Shown: positions 44,478 through 52,915, counted from the stretch's first letter. The stretch is DNA of 64,000 nucleotides from Bacillus tianshenii (GCA_020524525.2 CP129018.1:1616115-1680114), one strand, 5' to 3'. Made by a program: numbers and translations. Notes: a model not told the origin generated them from the sequence alone.

Positions 44478-46004
44478 TCACTCCTTTGAAAATTGTTCAC
44501 CAAGCTCTTTAATATGCTGTATGATGTTTTGTAATTCCTCAAAGCTTGTTCGAGGGTTAAGCAAGGTTAGTTTTAAACACACTTCCCCATTCACACGGGT
44601 TCTAGCAACCACTGCTTTCCCTTGCTCCCACAAAGTTGTACGGATCTTTTGATTAATGTCATCTCTTACTCTTTGTTTGTCAGGTTGCGGATTGTAACGA
44701 AAGACAATCGTTGTTAATTCCGGCTCATGCAAAACTTCCAAAAACGGCTCATCCTTCATCACTGCAGCTGTTTGCTTTGTTAATGAACACAAATAGGTTA
44801 TGAGTTGATTAAATGTCTGTTGACCGAGTACTTGCAGGGAAACAAACAGCTTAAGCGCATCAAAACGTCGAGTCGTTTGCACTGATTTCGTGACAAGATT
44901 CGGAATACCGCCTTCCTCATCACCTTCTGGATTTAAATAATCTGCATTACGCTTTAATAATTGAAAATGCTGTTTATCGCGGATAAGAAACGCGCCACAA
45001 CTAATTGGCTGGAAAAACATTTTATGAAAATCAACTGTAATTGAATCAGCCTCGGCAATCCCGTTAAGCTTGCCAGATTCATCGGTTAATTGAAGCGCTC
45101 CACCATAAGCTGCATCGACGTGAAACCACAAATCATGCTTTTTGGCCTGAGCTCCTAGCTCGTTAAGCGGATCAATACTTCCGAAATCTGTTGTACCTGC
45201 TGTAGCCACTAATGCAATTGGCTGCAAGCCTTCTTTATACAACCTTGCTATTTTTTGTTCGAGATCCTCAACAGACATCCGATGCTGCTCATCTACATCA
45301 ACAGTGACAACTGCCTGCTCTCCTAACCCAAGCAGGTATGCTGATTGACGAACTGTAAAGTGGGCATCTTCAGAACAAAGAATCCTTATTTTATCTGCTT
45401 CAGGCGGTAAACCATACTGCAGTACATTCCAATTATGCTGTTGATAGTAGTGATCACGCGCAAGCAACAATCCCATGAAATTTGATTGGGTCCCCCCGCT
45501 TGTAAATACACCATCCGCTGACTCTTGATGAAAAAACAATTCACAAAGCCATTGAACCATTTGTTGCTCTAACAAAGTTGCTGCTCCGCTTTGGTCCCAT
45601 GAATCCATTGATTGATTCATACAACCGATTAATAATTCAGTTGCTGCTGCTGCGCTTAATGGCGGGCAGTGCAGATGTGCTGCGCAAGCTGGATTTGTAA
45701 CAACAACGCTATTTTTCACAAGGACCTGGCTAATTTGCTCAAAAACCGTTTCTAGGTTCATTCCGTTATTAGGCAATACATGCTTAAAATGCATTTTCAA
45801 TTGCTCTGCAACAGCCTCAGGCGGTAACCCGCTATACGGTTTGTCATTTAAAGCAAAGTCTTGCTCTAGTACGTTCTGTACGTGTTGTACTGCTTGTTTA
45901 AAATGCAAGCTGCTCTCTCGGCTATTATGTAAAAATAAATGCTTATTCTTTAGGTATAACTGGTCATAAATTGGTGGTTGTTCGGTTATAACCGCTTGTC
46001 TCAT
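44478..46004 (-). CDS. PLP-dependent amino-acid decarboxylase of the siderophore operon (RhbB/DesA-like)
   Basis: 508 residues of the group II decarboxylase family. FTSGGTQSNFMGLLLARD (about 167-184), FHVDAAYGGALQL with His294 and Asp297 region (about 294-306), and PLP lysine Lys328 in ITVDFHKMFFQP. The HCPP segment near 112 is typical of DABA and lysine decarboxylases. It makes the diamine for the siderophore: 1,3-diaminopropane from 2,4-diaminobutyrate, or cadaverine from lysine. No aminotransferase for making diaminobutyrate lies in the operon. First gene, behind four Fur-like boxes. Confidence 0.88.
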   Translation of the reverse strand: MRQAVITEQPPIYDQLYLKNKHLFLHNSRESSLHFKQAVQHVQNVLEQDFALNDKPYSGLPPEAVAEQLKMHFKHVLPNNGMNLETVFEQISQVLVKNSVVVTNPACAAHLHCPPLSAAAATELLIGCMNQSMDSWDQSGAATLLEQQMVQWLCELFFHQESADGVFTSGGTQSNFMGLLLARDHYYQQHNWNVLQYGLPPEADKIRILCSEDAHFTVRQSAYLLGLGEQAVVTVDVDEQHRMSVEDLEQKIARLYKEGLQPIALVATAGTTDFGSIDPLNELGAQAKKHDLWFHVDAAYGGALQLTDESGKLNGIAEADSITVDFHKMFFQPISCGAFLIRDKQHFQLLKRNADYLNPEGDEEGGIPNLVTKSVQTTRRFDALKLFVSLQVLGQQTFNQLITYLCSLTKQTAAVMKDEPFLEVLHEPELTTIVFRYNPQPDKQRVRDDINQKIRTTLWEQGKAVVARTRVNGEVCLKLTLLNPRTSFEELQNIIQHIKELGEQFSKE

Positions 46005-46028
46005 CGTTTCTTAGCCCCCTAACATAAT

Positions 46029-46043
46029 TGAAAATGATTATCA
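46029..46043. promoter_or_regulatory. Fur box 1
   Basis: TGAAAATGATTATCA matches the 7-1-7 Fur consensus TGATAATNATTATCA at 13 of 14 informative positions. It lies 25 bp upstream of the decarboxylase start. Confidence 0.7.
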
Positions 46044-46065
46044 TCAAATCACAAAAAAATAAAGC

Positions 46066-46094
46066 TTTCAAATGATTATCATTATCATTTGAAA
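46066..46094. promoter_or_regulatory. Fur box 2 inside a long palindrome
   Basis: TTTCAAATGAT-7-ATCATTTGAAA has perfect 11-bp arms and contains TGATTATCATTATCA (46073-46087), one mismatch from the Fur consensus. Confidence 0.7.
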
Positions 46095-46135
46095 TTAAAA
46101 AAATTTATTGTATGCAAATTCTTCATAGATGCAAA

Positions 46136-46150
46136 TGAGAATCAATATCA
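46136..46150. promoter_or_regulatory. Fur box 3 (weak)
   Basis: TGAGAATCAATATCA, two mismatches from the Fur consensus, located between boxes 2 and 4. Confidence 0.45.
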
Positions 46151-46166
46151 CCTTTCCACGCTTCAC

Positions 46167-46195
46167 ATGTTAATAAAAGTGATAATCATTGTCAA
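46167..46195 (-). promoter_or_regulatory. Siderophore operon promoter with Fur box 4 in its spacer
   Basis: TTGACA (46190-46195), 17-bp spacer, TAACAT (46167-46172) on the minus strand. TGATAATCATTGTCA (46180-46194), one mismatch from the Fur consensus, covers the -35 and spacer, so iron-loaded Fur would block RNA polymerase. The rest of the 46005-46472 gap (46196-46472) shows no further feature beyond the upstream region of the next plus-strand gene. Confidence 0.65.
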
Positions 46196-46472
46196 TTAAA
46201 CTCGGAATAAATCAGTCGATCTTCCCAGCGTTCTCTTACTTTCTAATTTGCTTCTTTCCCTACAGAAACCAAGGACTCAGCTGACCTCACTAAAGCTTTG
46301 CTTCGGACTGGATAAAACCGTCATTTGAGGCATTTTTCCTAAACCCAACTAGTTTTAATAGAACCAAATCGAACTCTGTGAAGTCTAAATGAACGTTTTC
46401 AATGCAATCTAACGTTTATTTATAGTATTATAGATATTGGCTTTCGAAACCTATTGGAGAAAGGCTGATTGA

Positions 46473-46934
46473 ATGTTTCGTATATTATTCGTCTATTTAC
46501 TTTCAGCAGTCCTGTTATTTCCGCTTACGACAGCTGCTAATGAAAATGTCATAAGTGAAAAGAAAAGTGGCGATTATTACTATCGCGTAACAAAAGTAAA
46601 TGAAGGCACATATAAGTGGAACGTCCAAACAGGAGATACGAGTTTAGAGCTAGAAAAAAATAAAGAAAACGTAAGCACCCTTGAAGGCTTTCGTAATACC
46701 GTCAACGAGATTGCACGTCATAAATTTAAAATCATTCTGTATTCTGTCTATCTCGTCTTAACACTTGCGGTGGCGCTTTATACAGCAATTAAACTGAAGC
46801 CAAAATCTAAATTTGTACATATCATCATTCTAGGTATTTGTATTTACGCCGTATACGAAATTACCCAAAATAGCTTTGACTTAGCAAATGAAATCCAAAA
46901 AGCTAACTTTTTAATGCAATCATTAAACCAATAA
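46473..46934 (+). CDS. Membrane protein of unknown function
   Basis: 153 residues, with GGAGAAAGG eight bases before the ATG. An N-terminal signal or anchor (FRILFVYLLSAVLLFPLTTA) is followed by an extracytoplasmic stretch (about 24-85, KKSGDYYYRVTKVNEGTYKW) and two TM segments (about 87-108 and 114-133), then a short tail. I do not recognise a family. It stands alone between the Fur-controlled region and a terminator. Confidence 0.7.
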   Translation: MFRILFVYLLSAVLLFPLTTAANENVISEKKSGDYYYRVTKVNEGTYKWNVQTGDTSLELEKNKENVSTLEGFRNTVNEIARHKFKIILYSVYLVLTLAVALYTAIKLKPKSKFVHIIILGICIYAVYEITQNSFDLANEIQKANFLMQSLNQ

Positions 46935-46981
46935 AAAAAGGTAAAGTGGTGAACGAGATGTTCATACACTCTACCTTTTTT
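46935..46981. terminator. Bidirectional intrinsic terminator
   Basis: AAAAAAGGTA...GAAC / GTTC...TACCTTTTTT, a long imperfect stem between the plus-strand membrane protein gene and the minus-strand GGDEF gene. Confidence 0.8.
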
Positions 46982-48107
46982 ATACGTTTACTAATTCTTC
47001 TTCATTGACATGTGATAGATAAACTTGGTTGCGGCCTTTTTCTTTGGCACAATATAAGGCTTCATCAGCTTGTTGGATAAATTTATTAGGGTACTTTTCC
47101 CACGTTGGAATAATTGTAGCGACCCCTATGCTAACTGTTACATATGGACTAACACTTGACAAACGGTTTGGAATTTGGAGGGCTTCAATTGAACGTCGAA
47201 TCGTTTCAGCAATTTCGTAAGCTTGAGAAGCATCTAACTCAGGCAATAATACTACAAATTCTTCCCCGCCATAGCGAAACACCATATCTTTTGGCATTTT
47301 AAGCTCTTGATCAGCTGCACGTGCAACCTTTCGTAAACATTCATCCCCTGCGAGATGACCGTACGTATCATTATATTGCTTGAAAAAATCAACATCAAAA
47401 AGAAGTAAGGAAAGTGGTCTCTTCATGAAAAGAGCCTGTTCCCATTCTTGAAGAAAAGTTTCCTCATAATATCTGCGATTTGGAACATTTGTCAATGCAT
47501 CAATTAATGCCATATGTTGAAGCTTTTCTTTCTCAACAGTGTATTCCGTAATATCGTGAGCTACACCAAGCAAATGTGTACACCTGCCACTCGGATCAAA
47601 GATCGGTACAAGTGTTGTTTCCACCATCGTTTGTTTATCGTCAATCGTTAGTTTTTCTTTATATTTCATCGGTTTTCTTTTCTCAATGGTGCTTTGATAA
47701 TGTTCTTTCATGAAGTCTGCTTCTTTTTCAGCTAAAAATTCTTCTGGCCGCTTTCCGATCACTTGTCCTTCAGTCAACCCTGTCAGCTTCAAATAAGATT
47801 CGTTGACACTAAGACACCGAAAGTCTTCCATACTTCTCACTTCCATTAAAAAAACGAGGTCATTGATCTTATCTAACATCATCAAGAGCTGGTCATTTTG
47901 TGAAAAAATACGGTATAGAAATTTTCCACCTGCATAATAAACCATCGGTACTCCAATGATTACAAGAAGTGCAGCATCTACTACATTTTTTATGGCAGTA
48001 GGAAGAGAAATGCTAGATAAAAAGTGCATAATCACAAATTCTAATATAGCTAGACCAAGAATATTTATTGCGATTACCAACAGAACTTTTATTTGTGTTC
48101 GTTTCAC
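46980..48107 (-). CDS. Membrane-bound PAS-GGDEF diguanylate cyclase
   Basis: 375 residues. Two N-terminal TM segments (about 7-30 and 38-60), a PAS domain (about 75-190, FLMEVRSMEDFRCLSVNESY and GVAHDITEY) and a C-terminal GGDEF domain with DALTNVPNRRYYEE, LLFDVDFFKQYNDTYGHLAG and the active-site RYGGEEFVVLLPE (about 285). It makes cyclic di-GMP from GTP. The inhibitory RxxD site is not evident. Cyclic di-GMP could feed the BcsB-like polysaccharide system at the other end of the window (speculative). Confidence 0.9.
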   Translation of the reverse strand: MKRTQIKVLLVIAINILGLAILEFVIMHFLSSISLPTAIKNVVDAALLVIIGVPMVYYAGGKFLYRIFSQNDQLLMMLDKINDLVFLMEVRSMEDFRCLSVNESYLKLTGLTEGQVIGKRPEEFLAEKEADFMKEHYQSTIEKRKPMKYKEKLTIDDKQTMVETTLVPIFDPSGRCTHLLGVAHDITEYTVEKEKLQHMALIDALTNVPNRRYYEETFLQEWEQALFMKRPLSLLLFDVDFFKQYNDTYGHLAGDECLRKVARAADQELKMPKDMVFRYGGEEFVVLLPELDASQAYEIAETIRRSIEALQIPNRLSSVSPYVTVSIGVATIIPTWEKYPNKFIQQADEALYCAKEKGRNQVYLSHVNEEELVNV

Positions 48108-48253
48108 GTAAATCTTCCTTTTTCATATCTTCTACAAAAGTGATCAATCTATCTAGATAATCATACCATTTTTTTCTTTTAGAATGAAAGAAGTCTACTT
48201 ATATTGAAACAGAATCGACATAAATTGACAAGCGTAGCTAAGTGGCGAGTAGT

Positions 48254-49429
48254 TCACTGATTTCCTTTCATTTTTGCAAATAAGACAGGTGAGATTAAGC
48301 ATGTAAGAATGGAAACGAGAATAATTGCTCCATTCACTTCACTTGTAATGACATCCATTTCCATTGCAACAGCTGACGCTGCAATAACGAGACTTAATTT
48401 CGCTGAAATTAAAATACCTGAGCTCAACACATCATGCCAAGAAAACCATTTCCTTAAAATAAGACTTGGGATGAGTTTCGCCGCATACATGGCAATCAGC
48501 AAGGCTGGAATGAATACAAGTGTTCTTGGAGTTTGAACAAGGCTCCATAGATCCATCTCTACTCCAATCATAATAAAGAAAATTGGAATCAGAAATCCGT
48601 AACCAAAGGAGTCTAACTGTTCAACAAACTCCTCTTTCGGTCCTAACAAGGAAACAATAAGTCCTGCTAAGAAAGCCCCTAAAATACTTTCTACTCCTAA
48701 TGATTCAGATAACACTACAAAAAAGAGAATCAGCAAAAAGACAGCACGTGTTCCAATTTGCGTCGTCCCTTTTAGTAAAACGTGAAAAAACTTATTGTCT
48801 GCCCAGCGATTCATTAAACGGTAAACAATAAATACGCAGGCAAATAATAAGAAGATTAGCAAGATTGTTCCATGTTCTTCTTCCTTCATTGCTACGTAAA
48901 AAGCTAGCAAGATCATTGTCATAAAATCCGCTAGTACGGTAACTAATAAAATCGTTTGTCCTAAATCCGTGTCCAACATTTTTCTTTCTTTTAAGACCGG
49001 CACAACGACACCTAAAGAAACGGTCGATATAATCAATGTCATTAAATATGGTGCTTGAATCATACCTGCTAGTTTTAACAGAAGTGATAGTCCAAACGAA
49101 ATAACAAGAATAAGGACAAAGATTAACACTGCGACAAATAATGGATTAAAAGAGACTTTCTTTTCTTCTTTCTTATCCCCTAAAAAATAACTAAAATCAA
49201 TTTCTAAACCGCTTAAAAACATTAAATAAATAAATCCCAGCATGGATAAGAGTTCTAGCCACTGGTCTTCCACGACAAGATTAAAACCGCTATTACCTAT
49301 TAAAATACCTACAATAATTTCTGCGACGACGACTGGAATGAATTTTAATTTAAACTTTTCCAAAATCACCGGTACAAGAAAAGCAGCGATTGTGACAATC
49401 AGTAATGATTCTAATGAGTTTGCATGCAT
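48254..49429 (-). CDS. Cation:proton antiporter of the CPA2 family (Kef/NapA type)
   Basis: 391 residues from the ATG at 49429, preceded by AGAGG at seven bases; the upstream TTG at 49444 overlaps that site. Twelve hydrophobic segments with the CPA2 patterns VVVAEIIVGILIGNSGF, FLSGLEIDF, ESILGAFLAGLIVSLL (about 248-263) and IPIFFIMIGVEMDL (about 286). No TrkA-N domain follows, so it is the short NapA/GerN-like form. It exchanges Na+ or K+ for protons; the ion cannot be decided from sequence. Confidence 0.87.
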   Translation of the reverse strand: MHANSLESLLIVTIAAFLVPVILEKFKLKFIPVVVAEIIVGILIGNSGFNLVVEDQWLELLSMLGFIYLMFLSGLEIDFSYFLGDKKEEKKVSFNPLFVAVLIFVLILVISFGLSLLLKLAGMIQAPYLMTLIISTVSLGVVVPVLKERKMLDTDLGQTILLVTVLADFMTMILLAFYVAMKEEEHGTILLIFLLFACVFIVYRLMNRWADNKFFHVLLKGTTQIGTRAVFLLILFFVVLSESLGVESILGAFLAGLIVSLLGPKEEFVEQLDSFGYGFLIPIFFIMIGVEMDLWSLVQTPRTLVFIPALLIAMYAAKLIPSLILRKWFSWHDVLSSGILISAKLSLVIAASAVAMEMDVITSEVNGAIILVSILTCLISPVLFAKMKGNQ

Positions 49430-49502
49430 TCCTCTACCTCTCAACTATGTATATTTGCCCTTACAAAACGACTGACGCCTATTATATACCATAATTGAAA
49501 AT

Positions 49503-49531
49503 GAAAAAAGCAGGGCGACCCCTGCTTTTTT
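49503..49531. terminator. Intrinsic terminator after the VLRF1 gene
   Basis: AAAAAAGCAGGG-4-CCCTGCTTTTTT, perfect 12-bp stem with a 4-nt loop, touching the stop codon of the minus-strand gene. Confidence 0.88.
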
Positions 49532-50337
49532 TATGAAGCCATTACTTCTTCGATCACTTTCGTTTCCTCGTGACCTAGTAAGTTCTTATTAATTACATTT
49601 GTCACTTGCTTATTCATATTGTTTTCTAAGTCTTTCGCTTCTTCCTTATCCCCAACAATATAAATGCGTTCCCAGTCGTTGTCTTTTGCCATTTTATCTA
49701 CTAACGTCGCAAGTGTTTTATACCAACGCTGACGATTCGCTTCGAAGCGCTCTTTAAATTGATCACGCTGTGTACTCTTTCCGCCAGAACCCATTGATGG
49801 GTCGGCACGATGAGGACCTGTTGCTTGACGCCAATCTTCTGTATCAAGATCAAGCTCTAGATGACGCGTATCTAATAAAGCACCAAGCTCTGTCTTTAGA
49901 ATTTTAATTTCATCTTGCTGCGTCAACACAATTCCTGTTCTTGGGAATGTCTCCTGCATTTCTTTTAACTGATCAAGATGTGGTGAATCCTCCCAATGGA
50001 ACTCTGTTTTAACGGGCATTTGAAGGATTTGTGCAAACCATACAGAATCATCACCCGATGCAAATAAGACGACACTTTTTTTCAAATTCTTCTCGTTTTC
50101 ATGCATGAATTCTTCTACTTTTTCACGCACATTTCTATAGGAGCGTTTCTCGTCTTTGTCATCGTCTTCTTTCATATAATTTTCAAAGCTTTTTAAGCCA
50201 TTTTTTAAATGTATCTTCCATTCACCACCCTGTTGGTCTGGGTCAGAAGGGTCGGTATTTAAATAAATTGATAACACACGATTAGGCTTTTGTTGTTGAA
50301 TGTTTTCTAGCTTTTTAATTTCTTTATTCATATCCAT
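49531..50337 (-). CDS. VLRF1/baeRF-family aeRF1-type release factor-like protein
   Basis: 268 residues from the ATG at 50337 (GGGGTG nine bases upstream; the GTG at 50349 overlaps it). The central eRF1-like fold shows VLSIYLNTDP (about 20), FAQILQMPVKTEFHWEDSPH (about 105-124) and HRADPSMGSGGKSTQRDQFKERF (split; about 175-197) containing the exposed GSGGKSTQRDQ loop, corresponding to the catalytic loop of Vms1/VLRF1 peptidyl-tRNA hydrolases. It ends DWERIYIVGDKEEA and a helical tail. Likely a translation-quality or ribosome-rescue factor; direct function is unproven for the bacterial family. Confidence 0.78.
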   Translation of the reverse strand: MDMNKEIKKLENIQQQKPNRVLSIYLNTDPSDPDQQGGEWKIHLKNGLKSFENYMKEDDDKDEKRSYRNVREKVEEFMHENEKNLKKSVVLFASGDDSVWFAQILQMPVKTEFHWEDSPHLDQLKEMQETFPRTGIVLTQQDEIKILKTELGALLDTRHLELDLDTEDWRQATGPHRADPSMGSGGKSTQRDQFKERFEANRQRWYKTLATLVDKMAKDNDWERIYIVGDKEEAKDLENNMNKQVTNVINKNLLGHEETKVIEEVMAS

Positions 50338-50461
50338 TATAATCGACACCCCTGTTTAATTGTTTTATGATCTTACCTTTACTAGATGTCTTTCCTGTAT
50401 GTAGAAATTTAAAACATAAGAATTATTTCTAAAATGAGGAAAAATCGCAAAGACGTTACTT

Positions 50462-50489
50462 AAAAAACCGCCAAGCAATTGCTTGGCGG
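50462..50489 (-). terminator. Intrinsic terminator after the SGNH hydrolase gene
   Basis: CCGCCAAGCAATTGCTTGGCGG (two 11-nt perfect arms, 50468-50489) followed by TTTTTTA on the minus strand. Confidence 0.85.
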
Positions 50490-50498
50490 CTCTTCCGC

Positions 50499-51347
50499 TT
50501 ACTCACTATTCCTCAAATACTCTTTTACTAGTTCTTTAATCATTTCTGCCCCACGTGCATTTTGATGAATATGGTCAGTAGTCAGCAGTAAGCCTCTATG
50601 TTCTGAGACTTCATTCCACTCTTTAAACAACAAATAATGCTTCATTGCAGATTGATAAATATTTTTTGCTCCGTAATGAAATGAATCTGTTGGGTTAGGC
50701 CGGTGCTTCTTATAGAAGTCCATTTGTTTTTCATGAAGCGGCAAATACTCGATATCTTGTTCATACGCCACTTCTTGTACAATCTCTTTGTACTGTTTTG
50801 ATAGTTTATATGGGATTGAGCCGATATCTTCTGTTAATACAGGAGGTGACATAACCGCAACCTCAGCATCCGTCTTTTCTTTCAATCGTTCCACAATCGT
50901 TGTTAACTGCTGTTCATACCATTCTGGCGTCGGCTCTTTTGGGAGATCTTTTGCTTTTTTCGTCGCTTTTTTTATTTTAGGAGTCGTTGTACCGAGAATA
51001 TCATTTGTTCCAACTAATAGGATAACCGTATCTGGTTTTGCTTGGATAACCTGGTCAAGTCTTTGATTCACATGATAGGCAAGATCACCACCATGGCCAG
51101 CATTCACAAACGTATACTCTTTATCAGGATATGCCTTATTTAAGTCATCCACATAATCATAGCTAATCGTTCCTTCTGTAATACTATCACCTAATAAAAC
51201 AACCGTTTTTTCATTTGGATTATGAGCGGTTTGAAGGTAATCTTTCATACTATTGCTTGGAGTTGTGACTTGCTTATAAAAATAAAAAGCAGTCAGTCCC
51301 GCCAATAACAAAATGACAATAAGACTAATCATAATCTTCTTCCACAT
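50499..51347 (-). CDS. Membrane-anchored SGNH/GDSL hydrolase
   Basis: 282 residues from the ATG at 51347 (AAGGGGAC ten bases upstream). The frame is open a further 59 codons but that part is not protein-like. TM anchor about 4-24 (MISLIVILLLAGLTAFYFY). Catalytic blocks: VVLLGDSITEG (block I Ser, about 53), GHGGDLAYHVNQRL (block II), LLVGTNDILG (block III, Asn about 117) and TTDHIHQNARGAEMI (block V Asp/His, near 262). An extracytoplasmic esterase or lipase; the substrate is unknown. Monocistronic. Confidence 0.88.
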   Translation of the reverse strand: MWKKIMISLIVILLLAGLTAFYFYKQVTTPSNSMKDYLQTAHNPNEKTVVLLGDSITEGTISYDYVDDLNKAYPDKEYTFVNAGHGGDLAYHVNQRLDQVIQAKPDTVILLVGTNDILGTTTPKIKKATKKAKDLPKEPTPEWYEQQLTTIVERLKEKTDAEVAVMSPPVLTEDIGSIPYKLSKQYKEIVQEVAYEQDIEYLPLHEKQMDFYKKHRPNPTDSFHYGAKNIYQSAMKHYLLFKEWNEVSEHRGLLLTTDHIHQNARGAEMIKELVKEYLRNSE

Positions 51348-51581
51348 AATAAGGTGTCCCCTTCTCATTACACTAATTCTATTGGTCATATTAACTTTCA
51401 CACATTGTAGTATATTGTTCGAATCTGAGCCGGTTGTTGTGTAATGAATCCTTGCAAAAAGTATGAATCTGTCTATTATTATTTTCCCTTTTATTATAAT
51501 AATTTCTATATTTTTGTTTAGCACTACTTATATAGTGGTAGAAATGCTATAGAAAACAATACAAGAAAGGGGATTTTTTAA

Positions 51582-51920
51582 ATGAAAAAGAAAAATTTAC
51601 TATTATCTCTAGCACTTGGTACTGGGTTGGTACTTGCCGGCTGTGGAAACGATGAAGAACCTGTCGAAGAAGATATTGATATTGAAGAAAATGAAGAGCA
51701 GCCAGCTGAAAATGAAGAAGATGTTATTATCGATGAGGAAGAAGAGCAACCAGCTGAAAATGATATCGATATTGAAGAAAACAATGAAGAGAACAATGAC
51801 ATGGATGAGAACAGTGATATGGGCGAAAACACTGAAGAGCCTAGCACTGATAGTGGGGATAACTCACAAGATAGTTCTGACACAGAGGAGCCTGCTACTG
51901 ACGAAGAAACAACGCAATAA
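51582..51920 (+). CDS. Small, highly acidic lipoprotein
   Basis: 112 residues, AAGGGG ten bases before the ATG. Signal peptide MKKKNLLLSLALGTGLVLAGC with lipobox LAGC (Cys21), then a low-complexity acidic tail (D/E over half) with internal repeats EEQPAEN (about 37 and 58) and DIDIEEN (about 30 and 66), ending in a Ser/Thr-rich stretch. No fold is recognisable; probably a disordered surface polyanion. It resembles the lipoprotein at 28533-28826 in style but not in sequence. Confidence 0.72.
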   Translation: MKKKNLLLSLALGTGLVLAGCGNDEEPVEEDIDIEENEEQPAENEEDVIIDEEEEQPAENDIDIEENNEENNDMDENSDMGENTEEPSTDSGDNSQDSSDTEEPATDEETTQ

Positions 51921-51931
51921 TATCACTTTCA

Positions 51932-51966
51932 TTAAGAAAGACGCCACTTTAAGGCGTCTTTCTTAA
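51932..51966. terminator. Intrinsic terminator after the acidic lipoprotein gene
   Basis: TTAAGAAAGACGCC (51932-51945) pairs perfectly with GGCGTCTTTCTTAA (51953-51966), with a 7-nt loop. Usable in both directions. Confidence 0.85.
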
Positions 51967-51969
51967 TGC

Positions 51970-52089
51970 TTATCTCTCAAAAATAATCGTTTTCCACTCG
52001 TTCGTTTGACGCTGCTCCACTGCTGTAAAACCTTCTTTTTCAAACCTTTCTCTTACGTGATGTGCATTCCATTCGACAAGGTGCCCCCA
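51970..52089 (-). pseudogene. C-terminal remnant of a lost gene
   Basis: A 39-codon open stretch ending in TAA translates to WGHLVEWNAHHVRERF then EKEGFTAVEQRQTNEWKTII and FER. It is protein-like (amphipathic helix then beta strand) but is preceded in frame by TAA at 52090-52092 and has no start codon or ribosome binding site. It looks like the tail of a methyltransferase-like protein whose front part has been deleted; the parent family is a guess. It sits between two terminators. Confidence 0.5.
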
Positions 52090-52112
52090 TTATATAACAA
52101 ATATCACTGATC

Positions 52113-52147
52113 AAAAAATACCCCACTAACTTTATAGTGGAGTATTT
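52113..52147 (-). terminator. Intrinsic terminator after ridA
   Basis: AAATACCCCACTA / TAGTGGAGTATTT stem (one mismatch) with a 7-nt loop, followed by TTTT on the minus strand. Confidence 0.7.
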
Positions 52148-52148
52148 C

Positions 52149-52625
52149 CTATGTTTTCAGCAAAACTACCATTTCTGTTTCAACTGCCGCATTTCCAGGG
52201 AGTGATTGCACTCCGACTGCACATCTGGCATGCTGTCCATCATCGCCAAACAGTTGCAGTAATAAATCAGAAGAACCATTAATAACCGTAGGGATTTGCG
52301 AAAAATGTTCGTCACAGCTGACATAACCAGTTACTTTAATAATCTTATGAATACGTTCAAATCCACCTAAGTACGCTTTGATAATCGCCAAATGGTTAAG
52401 TGTTGTAATCTGAGCAGCTTTATATGCTTCTTCAATTGTAACGTTTGACCCTACATGGCCTTGGTAATGAAGTTGTCCATCCCATTTACATGTAACGCCA
52501 CTTAAGTAGAGAGTGTTCCCGACATGATTGATCAGTCGATAATTTCCTGAAGCCTTAGGCGGATTGGGCAACGTTAAACCTAACGCGTGCAGTGAGGCAT
52601 CAATGTCTCTTTGTATTGTTTTCAT
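52149..52625 (-). CDS. RidA/YjgF-family protein
   Basis: 158 residues from the ATG at 52625 (GGGGATG seven bases upstream). YjgF fold of the longer sub-group: NYRLINHVGNTLYLSGVTCK (about 30-49), YKAAQITTLNHLAIIKAYLG (about 75-94), IIKVTGYVSCDEHFSQIPTV (about 102-121) and HARCAVGVQSLPGNAAVETE (about 134-153) with the Arg that binds the ligand carboxylate. RidA proteins hydrolyse reactive enamines or imines. Last gene of the unit that starts with a ferredoxin. Confidence 0.85.
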   Translation of the reverse strand: MKTIQRDIDASLHALGLTLPNPPKASGNYRLINHVGNTLYLSGVTCKWDGQLHYQGHVGSNVTIEEAYKAAQITTLNHLAIIKAYLGGFERIHKIIKVTGYVSCDEHFSQIPTVINGSSDLLLQLFGDDGQHARCAVGVQSLPGNAAVETEMVVLLKT

Positions 52626-52654
52626 CGCGATCATCCCCAGTATGTTATTCTCTT

Positions 52655-52915
52655 TCACGTTAAGGACGTTTGCAAAAACACGTGCTGTTCTTCCTTCGAT
52701 AAGACGATGCAGTGACCGAGACGATTAAGAACAGCTGAATGTCTTTTACCTTTTATAAATGCTAACCTTCCATATACAACGACACAAATATCTCCACTTT
52801 TTAAAAGCTCTTTCATTGCCAGCTTACTGCTTTTTGTTTGCTCTTCATTAAAGAAATCAATTTGATTCATATCTATATACGAAATGGATGTTCCTTTGCT
52901 AAAATAGTGCGACAT
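52655..52915 (-). CDS. 86-residue protein of unknown function
   Basis: 86 residues from the ATG at 52915 (AAGGAG ten bases upstream; the longer frame is unsupported). Soluble, with SYIDMNQIDFFNEEQTKSSK, then a beta-rich core ICVVVYGRLAFIKGKRHSAV and LNRLGHCIVLSKEEQHVFLQ. No family recognised. It overlaps the upstream zinc-ribbon-like gene by 17 bp and precedes ridA, so it is part of the ferredoxin unit. Confidence 0.6.
   Translation of the reverse strand: MSHYFSKGTSISYIDMNQIDFFNEEQTKSSKLAMKELLKSGDICVVVYGRLAFIKGKRHSAVLNRLGHCIVLSKEEQHVFLQTSLT

Noticed and set aside
51347-51524. The 59-residue N-terminal extension of the SGNH hydrolase frame
   Set aside because: It is not protein-like, lacks a ribosome binding site and would put the membrane anchor in the middle; the ATG at 51347 starts a normal anchor.
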